A stretch of 62,463 nucleotides of DNA from Candidatus Gallipaludibacter merdavium (GTDB lineage: Bacteria; Bacteroidota; Bacteroidia; Bacteroidales; Paludibacteraceae), in assembly GCA_017694875.1 (NCBI GenBank), contig JADIMG010000089.1, positions 1 through 62,463 of the forward strand, given 5' to 3'. Position numbers and translations under genes: made by a program. This document shows, in pieces, positions 8,211 through 18,256 of the stretch (within the stretch, counting starts at the first letter, position 1; each line of letters opens with the position of its first letter). The notes under the pieces were generated by a model. The model was not told the DNA's origin. It saw only the letters and a list, made by a program, of their open reading frames with translations, and ran no database searches.

Positions 8211-10271
8211 ATGGCAAAAGGTAATATTGGGGTAACAAGTGACAATATATTCCCCGTAATCAAAAAATTCTTATACAGCGACCATGAAATCTTCTTGCGT
8301 GAATTGGTATCCAATGCCGTTGACGCAACACAAAAGCTTCGTACTCTCGCCTCTGTCAACGAATTTAAGGGTGAACTGGGTGATTTGAAAGTACGGGTTT
8401 CCATCGATGCAAAAAAAGGTACACTCACAGTAAGTGACCACGGTATCGGTATGACTGCCGAGGAAGTGGACAAATACATCAACCAGATTGCGTTTTCAGG
8501 AGCGGAAGAATTCGTCAATAAATACAAGGATAACGCTCAAGCCATAATCGGACATTTTGGCTTGGGATTCTATTCTGCTTTCATGGTATCCAAAAAAGTG
8601 GAAATCTTCTCACAATCCTACAAGGAAGATGCCCCGGCAGTACACTGGAGCTGCGACGGTAGTCCTGAATATGAAATGGAACAGACCATCAAGTCGGAAA
8701 GGGGTACAGATATCGTATTGCACATTGACGATGAATGCAAGGAGTTCCTCGATGAAAGCAAAATACTCGGTCTGCTCACCAAATACTGCAAATTCCTGCC
8801 AGTGGAAATAGCTTTCGGCAAGAAAAAGGAATGGAAAGACGGAAAACAGGTGGAAACAGATGAAGACAATATCATCAACAACACCAACCCCGCATGGACA
8901 CGCAAACCCTCTGAGCTGACTGAAGAGGATTACAGCAAATTCTACCACGAACTCTACCCTATGTCTATGGATGAACCGCTTTTCCATATACATCTGAACG
9001 TGGACTATCCGTTTCATTTGACCGGTATCCTTTATTTCCCGCGCATAAAACCACACATGGATTTGCACAAAAACAAAATTCAGTTGTATTGCAACCAAGT
9101 GTTTGTAACGGATTCTGTAGAAAATATCGTACCTGAATATCTGACGCTGTTACATGGTGTCATTGATTCACCGGATATTCCACTGAACGTATCACGGTCC
9201 TATTTGCAAAGTGATGCCAATGTGAAGAAAATATCCAGTCACATCACCAAGAAAGTAGCTGACCGCTTGGCTGAAATCTTTAAAACGGACCGCCAGCAGT
9301 TTGAAGAAAAATGGGAAGATATCAAACTGTTTATCCAATATGGTATGCTGAGCGACGAAAAATTCTACGAGCGTGCTGTCAAATTCGCACTCTTGAGAAA
9401 TGTCGACAAAAAATACTTCACATACGATGAATACAAGACATTGATTGAAGGCAACCAAAAGGATAAAAACGGTGAGCTTATCTACCTCTATGCCAACGAT
9501 GCCGATGCACAGTACGCTTATATCCAACGTGCTAAGGAAAAAGGCTATGACGTCTTGCTCATGGACAGCCAACTGGATGTACACATCATCAGCCAGATGG
9601 AGCAGAAAAATGAAAAAACCCGCTTTGTAAGAGTGGACAGCGACATAGTAGAAAACCTTATCAAAAAGGAGAATGACCAAAAAGTAACTTTGTCTGAAGA
9701 TGAAAAACAGGCTCTCGAAGCTGTATTCTCTTCACAATTACCAAAGATTGACAAGACCAACTTTATTGTCGGTTTTGAAAATGTAAGCGAAGATGCACTG
9801 CCCGTATTCCTTACACAGGAAGAATTCATGCGTCGTATGAAAGATATGTCAGTTGTCGGAGGCGGCATGATGAGCTTCTACGGTGACATGCCTGATTCTT
9901 ACAAACTGGTAGTCAACACTGCTCACCCGCTTATCAAGAACATCCTCAAAGCAGAAGAAGAGGCTTGCTCCGAAAAAGTGGCACCGATTGCCGAAGCCCT
10001 CAAGGCCAAGGAAGCAGAAGAGGCTAAAATAAAGGAAGAACAAAAAGACAAGAAAAGCGATGAGCTTACAACGGAAGAAAAAGACAAGGCGGAAGCCATT
10101 ACAAAAGAAGTGGCCAAACTGAAAAAGGATATCAAAGACATACGTGCTGCCTTTGCCGCCGACAATGCTACCGTTCATCAGCTCATTGACATAGCTCTCT
10201 TGGCCAGCAACTTACTGAAAGGTGAAGATTTGGCTGCTTTTGTAAAACGAAGTGTGGAAGTATTGAAATAA
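8211..10271 (+). CDS. htpG: Hsp90-family chaperone HtpG
   Basis: A 686-residue bacterial Hsp90. The N-terminal GHKL ATPase domain (about 1-215) shows the family motifs ELVSNAVDA (catalytic Glu and Mg-binding Asn), DHGIGM, and the GHFGLGFYSAFMV lid segment. The middle domain follows with the conserved Arg segment PLNVSRSYLQ near 325-334. The C-terminal dimerisation region contains a charged Lys/Glu-rich coiled insertion (about 585-650), longer than in Escherichia coli and usual for Bacteroidetes. It is monocistronic, with a strong terminator at 10293-10330. No clear TAnnTTTG box was seen upstream, which would fit heat-shock control. Confidence 0.97.
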   Translation: MAKGNIGVTSDNIFPVIKKFLYSDHEIFLRELVSNAVDATQKLRTLASVNEFKGELGDLKVRVSIDAKKGTLTVSDHGIGMTAEEVDKYINQIAFSGAEEFVNKYKDNAQAIIGHFGLGFYSAFMVSKKVEIFSQSYKEDAPAVHWSCDGSPEYEMEQTIKSERGTDIVLHIDDECKEFLDESKILGLLTKYCKFLPVEIAFGKKKEWKDGKQVETDEDNIINNTNPAWTRKPSELTEEDYSKFYHELYPMSMDEPLFHIHLNVDYPFHLTGILYFPRIKPHMDLHKNKIQLYCNQVFVTDSVENIVPEYLTLLHGVIDSPDIPLNVSRSYLQSDANVKKISSHITKKVADRLAEIFKTDRQQFEEKWEDIKLFIQYGMLSDEKFYERAVKFALLRNVDKKYFTYDEYKTLIEGNQKDKNGELIYLYANDADAQYAYIQRAKEKGYDVLLMDSQLDVHIISQMEQKNEKTRFVRVDSDIVENLIKKENDQKVTLSEDEKQALEAVFSSQLPKIDKTNFIVGFENVSEDALPVFLTQEEFMRRMKDMSVVGGGMMSFYGDMPDSYKLVVNTAHPLIKNILKAEEEACSEKVAPIAEALKAKEAEEAKIKEEQKDKKSDELTTEEKDKAEAITKEVAKLKKDIKDIRAAFAADNATVHQLIDIALLASNLLKGEDLAAFVKRSVEVLK

Positions 10272-10292
10272 TACACAACCACCCTACTCTAT

Positions 10293-10330
10293 AAAAAATC
10301 AGGTGCATTGCAAAATGCACCTGATTTTTT
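10293..10330. terminator. Bidirectional terminator after htpG
   Basis: AGGTGCATT pairs with AATGCACCT, extended by A-run/T-run pairing on both sides (AAAAAATC and GATTTTTT). It can stop htpG from the left and the nucleoside kinase gene from the right. Confidence 0.85.
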
Positions 10331-10352
10331 TATTCTCCAATAATATTGCCAA

Positions 10353-12038
10353 CTAATAGCGGAAACTACTGCCACCAATAAATTCACGCAACATGGATGT
10401 TGGGGGAATCTCACGCTCCGGAATGGAAATAAAATAGTTCAAGAATTTAATCAAACGGTGCGCTTCCGTATATTCATCACAATACTTGGGCACCTCTGCC
10501 AAAATTGGCTCTGCATGACGCTTCAATACAGCCAACTCAAACAATAAAGCGGAATTGAACATCACATCGGCATTCTCTTGAAAAGGAAATATCCATTTCT
10601 CCTCTCCGCGGCGAACACTCGGAGCACGGGCTATCGTTTCACGGGCAGAATAATTTCGGAAACGGTAATCTCGGATGATACGGCGCAACAAACGCGTGTC
10701 TGTGGTCGGAATCCAATTGTGGTTGTCTATATTGATGGTGGTCAATGCCGATACATAAATCTTGAAAAAGGCCTCTTTGGGCATACCTGGAATCAAAGCG
10801 GGGTTTAAGGCATGTATGCCTTCCAATATAATTATTCCGTCTTTACTCAGTTGCAACTTATCGCCTCTGTAATAACGTTTGCCGTCTTCAAAATTGAATG
10901 CCGGCAATTCCACTTCTTTGCCATCCAGCAACTCCTTAAGCTGCTTGTTAAACAATGGCAAATCCAACGCATTGATATCCTCAAAATCCCAATCGCCATT
11001 CTCATCACGCGGCGTATCCTCCCGGTTGACAAAATAATTGTCCATCGATATGATAACTGGATTCAATCCATTGACCATCAGCTGAATAGACAAACGCTTA
11101 CTGAACGTAGTCTTCCCCGACGAGGAGGGGCCTGACACCAAAACAAATTTCGGACGACCACCCTCACGGTTGGTTATCATATCCGCTATCTGACTCACTT
11201 TCTTCTCTTGCAAAGCTTCTGACAGCTTAATCATATTGAATGCCTGGTTCTTTTTACATGCCACATTAAACTCGCCCACGTTGCTCACATGCATCAACTT
11301 GTTCCAACTTACAAACTCGTTGAATGTTCCAAACATCTTGTCCTGGTGAATCAATTCCGGCAAACGGTCTGGATGGTGTTTATCCGGCATACGGAGCAAC
11401 ATACCATCATAATAAGGTATCAAATCAAAAACAGTTACATAACCGGTTGAAGGCATCAATACGCCATTATAGTAATCAATAAAGTCATCCATACGGAAAT
11501 AGCGGCAATATGGATTACCCAAAGTCTCAAACAAAGTCACCTCTCCATCCGTACGCGAACGGAACAATTCCTTCACCACTTTGGTTTGCCGCTCTTCACA
11601 AATGATAGGCTTGTCTTCAGCTATCAAACGGCACATCTGCTCTTTAATCTCTTTCACAACCTGCTCGTCTAACGGCCTGTCCAGCTTTCCTAATGTACAG
11701 TAATATCCTTTGGAAATCGGGTGCTCAATACGCAACTCGGCATTAGGAAACAGGTCATGTACAGCACGTGACAACACCATGCTCAACGTACGTACATAAC
11801 AGCGCATCCCCGACGGTGTACTCGCATCTATAAACTCGATATCCTTAGGCTTATAAATGTAGAAGTTCAAATCCTCCGCCTTATAATTCACACGCGCCGC
11901 CACCACTGGATAGGGCAAATGTATATCCAAGGCATGATAGATTTCCAGCAAGGAACTACCCAACGGAAAATCATGATAGCTTTGGGTATTCTTGCAATAA
12001 ATGGTCACCATTCTGGTTGGCATATTCGTATTTTCCAT
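10353..12038 (-). CDS. Nucleoside kinase (TGS-like/SAD plus uridine-kinase domain)
   Basis: A 561-residue cytoplasmic enzyme. Residues about 8-70 resemble a TGS ubiquitin-like domain. Residues about 70-200 resemble the second additional domain of threonyl-tRNA synthetase (ELRIEHPISKGYYC). About 295-490 is a P-loop phosphoribulokinase/uridine kinase domain, with GPSSSGKTT at 303-311, SMDNYFVNRE and ILEGIHALNP. This fusion is conserved in Bacteroidales and is annotated as a nucleoside kinase. The frame is open upstream to 12269, but I choose the ATG at 12038 because a perfect promoter sits at 12063-12094, leaving a 20-25 base leader; the upstream extension would precede the transcription start. 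Confidence 0.85.
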   Translation of the reverse strand: MENTNMPTRMVTIYCKNTQSYHDFPLGSSLLEIYHALDIHLPYPVVAARVNYKAEDLNFYIYKPKDIEFIDASTPSGMRCYVRTLSMVLSRAVHDLFPNAELRIEHPISKGYYCTLGKLDRPLDEQVVKEIKEQMCRLIAEDKPIICEERQTKVVKELFRSRTDGEVTLFETLGNPYCRYFRMDDFIDYYNGVLMPSTGYVTVFDLIPYYDGMLLRMPDKHHPDRLPELIHQDKMFGTFNEFVSWNKLMHVSNVGEFNVACKKNQAFNMIKLSEALQEKKVSQIADMITNREGGRPKFVLVSGPSSSGKTTFSKRLSIQLMVNGLNPVIISMDNYFVNREDTPRDENGDWDFEDINALDLPLFNKQLKELLDGKEVELPAFNFEDGKRYYRGDKLQLSKDGIIILEGIHALNPALIPGMPKEAFFKIYVSALTTINIDNHNWIPTTDTRLLRRIIRDYRFRNYSARETIARAPSVRRGEEKWIFPFQENADVMFNSALLFELAVLKRHAEPILAEVPKYCDEYTEAHRLIKFLNYFISIPEREIPPTSMLREFIGGSSFRY

Positions 12039-12062
12039 AAAAATGACTTTTCTCAAACCATG

Positions 12063-12094
12063 CAAAGATATGGAAACGTGAGAGGAGAAGCAAA
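12063..12094 (-). promoter_or_regulatory. Promoter that fixes the nucleoside kinase start
   Basis: On the minus strand TTTG (12091-12094), 20 bases, then TATCTTTG (12063-12070) matches the Bacteroidetes consensus exactly. Transcription would begin near 12056, so the ATG at 12038 is the first usable start. Confidence 0.8.
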
Positions 12095-12224
12095 TGAAAA
12101 TGGATTTTTCAATTCGCTTCTTCCATACTGCGTCTAACATATGACTATATAGCGAAAGGCCAAAGCAATACAAAACGGGAAACGCATAAAACATTATGAT
12201 ACACATCATAACACAGCACCCCTC

Positions 12225-12257
12225 TTGCTTAATACCAACAAAAATTCGTACATTTGT
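12225..12257 (+). promoter_or_regulatory. Promoter for the Na/Pi cotransporter gene
   Basis: TTG (12225-12227) and TACATTTG (12250-12257), separated by 22 bases, lie 28 bases before the ATG at 12286. The spacing is slightly longer than the consensus. Confidence 0.6.
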
Positions 12258-12285
12258 GCCGTTATTCATTTTATAACGAACTGCA

Positions 12286-14088
12286 ATGAATTATTCATTA
12301 CTTGACTTCTTTACACTTATCGGTTCGCTCGGATTATTCCTTTATGGAATGAAATTGATGAGCGAAGCATTACAAAAAGTAGCCGGTGAGAAACTTAGAA
12401 CCATTCTCACAGCCATGACAAAAAACCGGGTCATGGGCGTTTTCACCGGAATCCTCGTCACTGCATTAATCCAATCTTCATCCGCAACAACCGTCATGGT
12501 TGTCAGTTTTGTCAACGCCGGTTTGCTCACCCTTGAACAGTCCATTACCGTTATCATGGGAGCCAATATCGGTACAACCGCCACGGCATGGATTATCTCG
12601 CTCTTCGGATTTAAAGTCAGTATTGCCACCATCGCAGTTCCGCTGATTGCTGTAGCTATACCTTTCGTATTTTCCAGTAACAACCATAGAAGATATTGGG
12701 GTGAATTCATCATTGGCTTCTCATTGCTTTTCCTCGGATTAGAAGGTCTTAAAACCAATGCACCCGACCTGAACGCCAACCCTGAAATGCTGGCCTTTGT
12801 CCAAAATTACACGGATATGGGCTATTTGTCGGTATTGCTTTTCCTTTTCATCGGAACCTTGCTCACCGTCATTGTGCAATCTTCTTCGGCAACCATGGCC
12901 ATCACCCTTATCATGTGTGCCAACGGATGGATTCCTTTTGAACTGGCTGCGGCTATGGTGCTAGGCGAAAATATCGGTACGACCATTACTGCAAACATCG
13001 CAGCCATCCCGGCAAATGTATCTGCCAAAAGAGCCGCATTCTCACACCTCATCTTCAATATATTCGGTGTAATCTGGATGCTCTGCCTGTTTTATCCTTT
13101 TACAAGAATGATTGCCTATTTAGTCGGACAAATGGATATGGGCGACCCGCGAGATTTGATTGCCTTCTCGCAAAGCCTGCCGGCTGACACCATGAAAGCA
13201 ATTACAGCTGGAGGAGAACAGCTCTCACCTGAACTGACACAATTGCGTGACCAATATCTCAATTATCAGATTTCTACATCTTACGCTCTTTCGTTGTTCC
13301 ACACCACTTTCAATATCCTCAATACATTTATTATGATATGGTTTGTCAAACCTATTGCAAACCTTGTTTCTATCATCATAAAGAAGAAGGAATCGGACGA
13401 AGAATTCCAACTGAAATACATCTCTACAGGAATGCTCTCCACTTCAGAGCTTTCCATCCTTCAAGCATGGAAAGAAATCGGATTGTATGCCGAAAGAGCC
13501 CAGAGAATGTTTGGAATGGTTAGAGACCTTTACAAGGAAAACAATGAAAACGAATTCGTAAAAATCTATTCCAGAATAGAAAAGTATGAAAATATCTGCG
13601 ACCGTATGGAAATTGAAATTGCCGATTATTTATCAAAAGTAGCCGACGGACGCTTAAGCAACATCAGTAAGCATAAAATACATACCATGTTGCGCATCGT
13701 TTCTGAAATCGAAAGTGTGGGCGACAGCTGCTTCAATCTGGCAAGAATCATACAGCGCAAAAGAAACGACAAGACTGAATATACCGATTATATCAATGAC
13801 AATATCGACTTGATGTTCAATCTGGTTGAGGGTGCTATCTACCAAATGACCAATGCACTCAAAAGCGACGATCCATTGGACATGGACGAATTCAACCGTT
13901 CTGTCAACATTGAAAGCGAAATCAATAATTTCAGAAATCAGCTTAAAAACCAAAACGCAGTTAACGTCAATAACAGAGACTACGACTATTTGGCTAGCGT
14001 AACATACATGGACACCATCAACGAATGCGAAAAGATGGGCGACTATGTTATCAATGTAATGGAAGCACTCAGAGAATCAGAAAAGTAG
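12286..14088 (+). CDS. Na+/phosphate cotransporter with PhoU-like tail
   Basis: A 600-residue inner-membrane protein of the NptA/YjbB family. Two inverted membrane repeats carry the paired signatures ALIQSSSATTVMVV (near 63) and VIVQSSSATMAITL (near 197), each followed by a GANIGTT or GENIGTT motif. The C-terminal 200 residues (about 390-590) are cytoplasmic helices resembling PhoU (ERAQRMFGMVRDLY, EIESVGDSCFNLAR). The family moves inorganic phosphate with Na+, and bacterial members with the PhoU tail may mainly export phosphate. The next gene starts at the base after its stop codon, so the two form an operon. Confidence 0.92.
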   Translation: MNYSLLDFFTLIGSLGLFLYGMKLMSEALQKVAGEKLRTILTAMTKNRVMGVFTGILVTALIQSSSATTVMVVSFVNAGLLTLEQSITVIMGANIGTTATAWIISLFGFKVSIATIAVPLIAVAIPFVFSSNNHRRYWGEFIIGFSLLFLGLEGLKTNAPDLNANPEMLAFVQNYTDMGYLSVLLFLFIGTLLTVIVQSSSATMAITLIMCANGWIPFELAAAMVLGENIGTTITANIAAIPANVSAKRAAFSHLIFNIFGVIWMLCLFYPFTRMIAYLVGQMDMGDPRDLIAFSQSLPADTMKAITAGGEQLSPELTQLRDQYLNYQISTSYALSLFHTTFNILNTFIMIWFVKPIANLVSIIIKKKESDEEFQLKYISTGMLSTSELSILQAWKEIGLYAERAQRMFGMVRDLYKENNENEFVKIYSRIEKYENICDRMEIEIADYLSKVADGRLSNISKHKIHTMLRIVSEIESVGDSCFNLARIIQRKRNDKTEYTDYINDNIDLMFNLVEGAIYQMTNALKSDDPLDMDEFNRSVNIESEINNFRNQLKNQNAVNVNNRDYDYLASVTYMDTINECEKMGDYVINVMEALRESEK

Positions 14089-14943
14089 ATGCGGCATTTC
14101 TTTTTAATTGGGATAATTGTTCTATGCGCAGGAAATCTACTTGCGCAGGAACAACGTATTTTTCTCCATACAGGAAACAGTATCACGGGGACTGTCATCG
14201 CCCAAAATGAACAGGTTATCATGCTGAAAACCTCTGACGGACAAACGCTCCAGTATCCAGCAAAAGAAATAAAGGCTGTCGTTGACAACACTATCAAAAA
14301 TGTCAAGACCAATACTGGAGAAAGATTCAAGGCGTATACGGTGAAGGTAAACGATGAAATCGCTGTTTACATAACACCCGAAGGCCAACTGGTACAATAT
14401 CCTATTGCCGCACTGAAAAAAAATAATAACGAAACTCAATCCGATAACAACAAAAACGGACAAAACAATCCGCTCGGACTACAGTTGGCCATCAAAGCCG
14501 GCTCTACCCTCAGCGACCCATCTTTCAATATGGAAGGCAACCTGGTCATAGGCTACAGAAACATTCTGCAACAAAGGTTCTTTGTCGGGATTGGAACAGG
14601 TTTCATCATTAAAAACGGGGAACAACAGCAAACTTTAGTACCCTTGTTTATGCGCATCGAATATCACCCATTGCACCAAAGCAAATGGTCGCCTTTCATA
14701 GGTCTCGACGGAGGATATATGTTTCAGATTACCCCCCAACAGCAAGGAGGAGCCATGACCGAACTGTCAGTAGGGGCACGGTTGAACTTCGGCAAGAAAC
14801 CCAATGCATTGCAATTGTCTGTCTATGGAAAAGCCTATCAAGGAAACACAACTCTTACCGAGTACATTGACAACCAGCCTTTCACAAGAAATGCCACCGC
14901 AACAACCTTTGATTTGGGGGCACGCATTGCCATTCTCTTTTAA
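14089..14943 (+). CDS. Outer-membrane beta-barrel-like protein
   Basis: A 284-residue exported protein with a signal peptide cleaved near NLLAQ-E. Residues about 20-110 form a small beta-rich domain (GNSITGTVIAQNEQ, MLKTSDGQTLQYPAKEIKAV) like the Bacteroidetes domain that follows stress or transport genes. A Gln/Asn-rich linker near 115-128 leads to a probable eight-strand barrel ending in LGARIAILF. It starts directly after the Na/Pi cotransporter stop. The function is unknown. Its 3' end overlaps the end of the convergent small gene by four bases. Confidence 0.7.
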   Translation: MRHFFLIGIIVLCAGNLLAQEQRIFLHTGNSITGTVIAQNEQVIMLKTSDGQTLQYPAKEIKAVVDNTIKNVKTNTGERFKAYTVKVNDEIAVYITPEGQLVQYPIAALKKNNNETQSDNNKNGQNNPLGLQLAIKAGSTLSDPSFNMEGNLVIGYRNILQQRFFVGIGTGFIIKNGEQQQTLVPLFMRIEYHPLHQSKWSPFIGLDGGYMFQITPQQQGGAMTELSVGARLNFGKKPNALQLSVYGKAYQGNTTLTEYIDNQPFTRNATATTFDLGARIAILF

Positions 14944-15149
14944 AATAAAGTAGGATGGTCTTCGTCAAAACGACGCAATATGACATTGATGACTGCCTCA
15001 CGGATAAACTTGCTCTTATTGCTGATACGATACCGGCGGCAATAACGCTCCAAGGCACGCTCTTCCTGCTCATTCAACATAAACGTATGGCGGTGAACCC
15101 TCACAGCAGGACGACGGGGTAATTTGGGTGACCTTGAAGACGAAGACAT
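14940..15149 (-). CDS. Small basic ribbon-helix-helix-like protein
   Basis: A 69-residue basic protein. After an Arg/Pro/Ser-rich head it has TFMLNEQEERALERYCRRYR, then ISNKSKFIREAVINVILRRF, a pattern like the beta strand and two helices of ribbon-helix-helix DNA-binding proteins. The ATG at 15149 is preferred over the frame-extending start at 15221: a -7 box TATTTTTG lies at 15173-15180 on the minus strand and the extension is hydrophobic and unrelated. It may be a transcriptional repressor; no target is evident. Confidence 0.6.
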   Translation of the reverse strand: MSSSSRSPKLPRRPAVRVHRHTFMLNEQEERALERYCRRYRISNKSKFIREAVINVILRRFDEDHPTLF

Positions 15150-15209
15150 GGATACTAATATTAATTCTACCACAAAAATACAACGATTCAACGAATAATA
15201 AAAACACAA

Positions 15210-15575
15210 ATGGCTAAACACAATGATTTAGGACATAAAGGTGAAGAATTTGCAGTAAAATACCTTAAGGAGAAAGGATACCATATCAGAGAAACCAATT
15301 GGAGAGACGGGAAATTGGAGCTGGATATCATCGCCGAAACAGACAACAGACTCATCATTGCCGAAGTCAAAACACGCTACTCAGACTATATCAGCCAACC
15401 GACCGATGCAATCACAAACACCAAAATCAGAAATATTGTCAAAGCAACCGACCATTATATCAAAATGAACAACATCGACAAAGAGGTGCGCTTTGACATC
15501 ATCTCACTCGTAAAACAACAGAACTCTTTCAAAATCGAACATATAGAGGACGCATTCATAGCACCTGTTAACTGA
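15210..15575 (+). CDS. yraN: UPF0102/YraN-family nuclease-like protein
   Basis: A 121-residue protein of the YraN family, which has a restriction-endonuclease-like fold. Visible signatures are GHKGEEFAVKYL at the N-terminus and the active-site-like segment LELDIIAE with IIAEVKTR (Asp, Glu-x-Lys). A function in DNA processing has been proposed for the family, but the substrate is not established. It stands between the divergent small basic protein gene and purH. Confidence 0.88.
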   Translation: MAKHNDLGHKGEEFAVKYLKEKGYHIRETNWRDGKLELDIIAETDNRLIIAEVKTRYSDYISQPTDAITNTKIRNIVKATDHYIKMNNIDKEVRFDIISLVKQQNSFKIEHIEDAFIAPVN

Positions 15576-15596
15576 AAACACCTAAAAAAAAAACTA

Positions 15597-15627
15597 TTGC
15601 GATAACCAACATTTTTTCATAGCTTTG
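15597..15627 (+). promoter_or_regulatory. Promoter for purH-mreB
   Basis: TTG (15597-15599), 20 bases, TAGCTTTG (15620-15627). The transcript would start near 15634, which rules out the in-frame ATG at 15629 and supports the ATG at 15656 as the purH start. Confidence 0.75.
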
Positions 15628-15655
15628 CATGCTTCAAACAAAAACACGTGCAGGT

Positions 15656-17176
15656 ATGGAAAATAAAACGATTAAAAGAGCGTTAATCTCTGTGTACCAC
15701 AAAGATAACCTTGAGTTAATAGTCGAAAAATTACATGACGAAGGCGTGGAAATCATTTCCACCGGTGGTACACAACAATTTATAGAATCACTCAACATTC
15801 CTTGTAAAGCAGTGGAAGACCTTACCTCCTATCCATCCATACTCGGTGGACGAGTGAAGACATTACACCCAAAAGTGTTTGGAGGCATTTTGTGCAGAAG
15901 AGACAATGCAAACGACCAGCAACAGATAGAACAATACGAAATTCCTGAAATTGACCTCGTTATTGTTGACCTTTATCCTTTCGAGGATACAGTGGCCAGT
16001 GGTGCGTCTCACCAGGATATTATCGAAAAAATCGACATAGGAGGCATTTCACTCATCAGAGCGGCTGCCAAAAACTATAAAGACGTGCTGATTGTAGCAT
16101 CCAAACAACAATACCAACCGCTGTTGAACATCCTCAATGACAAAGGTGCTGAATCTTCTTTGGACGAAAGATTATGGTTTGCCAAAGAGGCATTTGCCGT
16201 TTCTTCACAATACGACTCTGCTATCTTCAATTATTTTGACGCCGACAACAAAAGCGCTTTCAGAATGGCTGCCAACGGTTCAAAGACATTGAGATATGGA
16301 GAGAATCCTCACCAAAAGGGCTTTTTCTTCGGCAATTTCGATGAGATGTTCGAACAATTGCACGGCAAGGAAATCTCTTACAACAATCTGCTTGACATTG
16401 ACGCAGCTGTCAATCTGATCAACGACTTCGATGATATTACTGTAGCTATCCTCAAACACAACAATGCCTGCGGACTGGCATCCAGAAGCAACCTGACGCA
16501 AGCATGGAAGGATGCACTGGCAGGTGACCCGGTTTCTGCATTTGGAGGCATCATCATTGCCAACGCAGTTATTGACAAGGCCACTGCCGAAGAAATCAAT
16601 AAAATATTCTTTGAAGTAATCATTGCACCTGATTATGACATCGATGCACTGGAAATATTGACGACAAAGAAGAACCGCATTATCTTGATTCAAAAGCAAA
16701 ACAACAAAAGCAAATTGCAATTCCGCTCGTTGCTCAATGGTGTGCTTGTACAGGATAGAGACCTGAAAACGGAAACAGCCGAGGAACTGACACCAGTCAC
16801 CAACAAACAGGCCACACCACAGGAAATTGAAGACATGCTCTTCGCAAATATCATTGTCAAACATTCCAAGTCCAACGCTATTGTTCTGGCGAAAAACAAG
16901 CAGCTTTGCGCCAGCGGTGTGGGACAAACGTCACGTGTTGACGCACTCAAACAGGCCATTGATAAAGCACACAGCTTCAACTTCGACCTGCAGGGAGCAG
17001 TAATGGCAAGCGATGCCTTCTTCCCATTCCCTGATTGCGTGGAACTGGCTGCCAATGCGGGTATCACGGCCGTTATCCAACCGGGCGGCTCTATCAACGA
17101 CCAAAAGTCCATTGACATGTGCAACGAAAAGAATGTGGCAATGGTCACAACCGGTTTCAGACATTTTAAACACTAG
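15656..17176 (+). CDS. purH: AICAR transformylase/IMP cyclohydrolase
   Basis: A 506-residue bifunctional enzyme for the last two steps of IMP synthesis in the purine pathway. The N-terminal IMP cyclohydrolase domain (about 1-150) shows ISTGGTQQF and GGRVKTLHPKVFGG. The C-terminal AICAR formyltransferase domain shows KTLRYGENPHQKG and LKHNNACGLA, which contains the catalytic Lys-His pair, and ends in MVTTGFRHFKH. The start at 15656 follows from the promoter position. mreB follows after 30 bases and is probably co-transcribed. Confidence 0.95.
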   Translation: MENKTIKRALISVYHKDNLELIVEKLHDEGVEIISTGGTQQFIESLNIPCKAVEDLTSYPSILGGRVKTLHPKVFGGILCRRDNANDQQQIEQYEIPEIDLVIVDLYPFEDTVASGASHQDIIEKIDIGGISLIRAAAKNYKDVLIVASKQQYQPLLNILNDKGAESSLDERLWFAKEAFAVSSQYDSAIFNYFDADNKSAFRMAANGSKTLRYGENPHQKGFFFGNFDEMFEQLHGKEISYNNLLDIDAAVNLINDFDDITVAILKHNNACGLASRSNLTQAWKDALAGDPVSAFGGIIIANAVIDKATAEEINKIFFEVIIAPDYDIDALEILTTKKNRIILIQKQNNKSKLQFRSLLNGVLVQDRDLKTETAEELTPVTNKQATPQEIEDMLFANIIVKHSKSNAIVLAKNKQLCASGVGQTSRVDALKQAIDKAHSFNFDLQGAVMASDAFFPFPDCVELAANAGITAVIQPGGSINDQKSIDMCNEKNVAMVTTGFRHFKH

Positions 17177-17206
17177 AATAACTACATTAAAAACGAACTA
17201 TACAAA

Positions 17207-18229
17207 ATGGGACTATTTTCTTTTACACAAGAAATCGCAATTGACCTTGGTACGGCCAATACCATCATCATTTGCGATGATAAGATTGTTGTGGACGAGC
17301 CTTCTGTTGTAGCTCTCGACAGCAAACACGATGACAAGCTGTTTGCAATCGGAAAGAAAGCACGACAGATGATTGGCCGTGAACCATCCGGTATCCGTAC
17401 GGTTCGCCCCTTGAGAGACGGTGTGATTGCCGACTTCTATGCTTGCGAAATGATGATGAGAGGCATGATCAAAATGATTCCCAACAAGAACAGATTGTTC
17501 ACCCCTTCACTGAAAATGGTAGTCTGCATCCCTTCCGGCAGTACAGAAGTGGAAATCCGTGCCGTGCGTGACTCCTCCGAACATGCGGGCGGCCGTGAAG
17601 TCTATATGATTTACGAACCTATGGCGGCTGCTATCGGTATCGGTATTGACGTGGAAGCTCCACAAGGATGTATGATTGTCGATATTGGTGGTGGTACTAC
17701 GGAAATTGCCGTTATTTCACTGGGTGGTATCGTTTCCAACAAGTCCATCAAGATTGCCGGTGACGACCTCAACGATGATATCGTGGAATACATGGGCCGT
17801 ATGCACAATATGCGTGTAGCTGAACCGACTGCCGAGCAAATCAAGATTCACGTAGGCTCTGCTTTGACCGATTTGGAAGATGCTCCGGAAGATTACATTG
17901 TGAAAGGTCCTAACCGTATGACGGCCCTGCCAATGGAAGTACCTGTTTCCTATCAGGAAATTGCACACTGTCTGGAAAAATCAATCGCTAAAATCGAAAA
18001 CGCTATCCTTAGCGCATTGGAACAGACACCCCCAGAGCTGTATGCCGATATTGTGGAAAGAGGTATCTATCTGGCAGGTGGTGGTGCTTTGCTGCGTGGA
18101 TTGGACAAACGTCTCACCAACAAAATCAATATTCCGTTCCATGTGGCTGACGACCCACTGAGAGCTGTGGCAAGAGGAACAGGTATTGCACTTAAAAACG
18201 TAGACAAACTGTCATTCCTCATTCGATAG
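17207..18229 (+). CDS. mreB: Rod-shape determining actin homologue MreB
   Basis: A 340-residue bacterial actin. Nucleotide-binding motifs are IDLGTANTII (phosphate 1), DIGGGTTEIAVI (phosphate 2) and YLAGGGALLRGLD (adenosine). MreB polymerises at the inner membrane and guides lateral cell-wall synthesis. It follows purH by 30 bases. In many Bacteroidales the same unit continues with mreC, mreD, a PBP2 gene and rodA, but here a terminator follows at once and the next gene is convergent. Confidence 0.95.
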   Translation: MGLFSFTQEIAIDLGTANTIIICDDKIVVDEPSVVALDSKHDDKLFAIGKKARQMIGREPSGIRTVRPLRDGVIADFYACEMMMRGMIKMIPNKNRLFTPSLKMVVCIPSGSTEVEIRAVRDSSEHAGGREVYMIYEPMAAAIGIGIDVEAPQGCMIVDIGGGTTEIAVISLGGIVSNKSIKIAGDDLNDDIVEYMGRMHNMRVAEPTAEQIKIHVGSALTDLEDAPEDYIVKGPNRMTALPMEVPVSYQEIAHCLEKSIAKIENAILSALEQTPPELYADIVERGIYLAGGGALLRGLDKRLTNKINIPFHVADDPLRAVARGTGIALKNVDKLSFLIR

Positions 18230-18256
18230 GAAACGCTACATTTCTTTACTTGATAC

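Noticed and set aside
12039-12269. Longer N-terminus for the nucleoside kinase
   Set aside because: A complete promoter lies inside this part at 12063-12094 and the extra residues do not look like the family.
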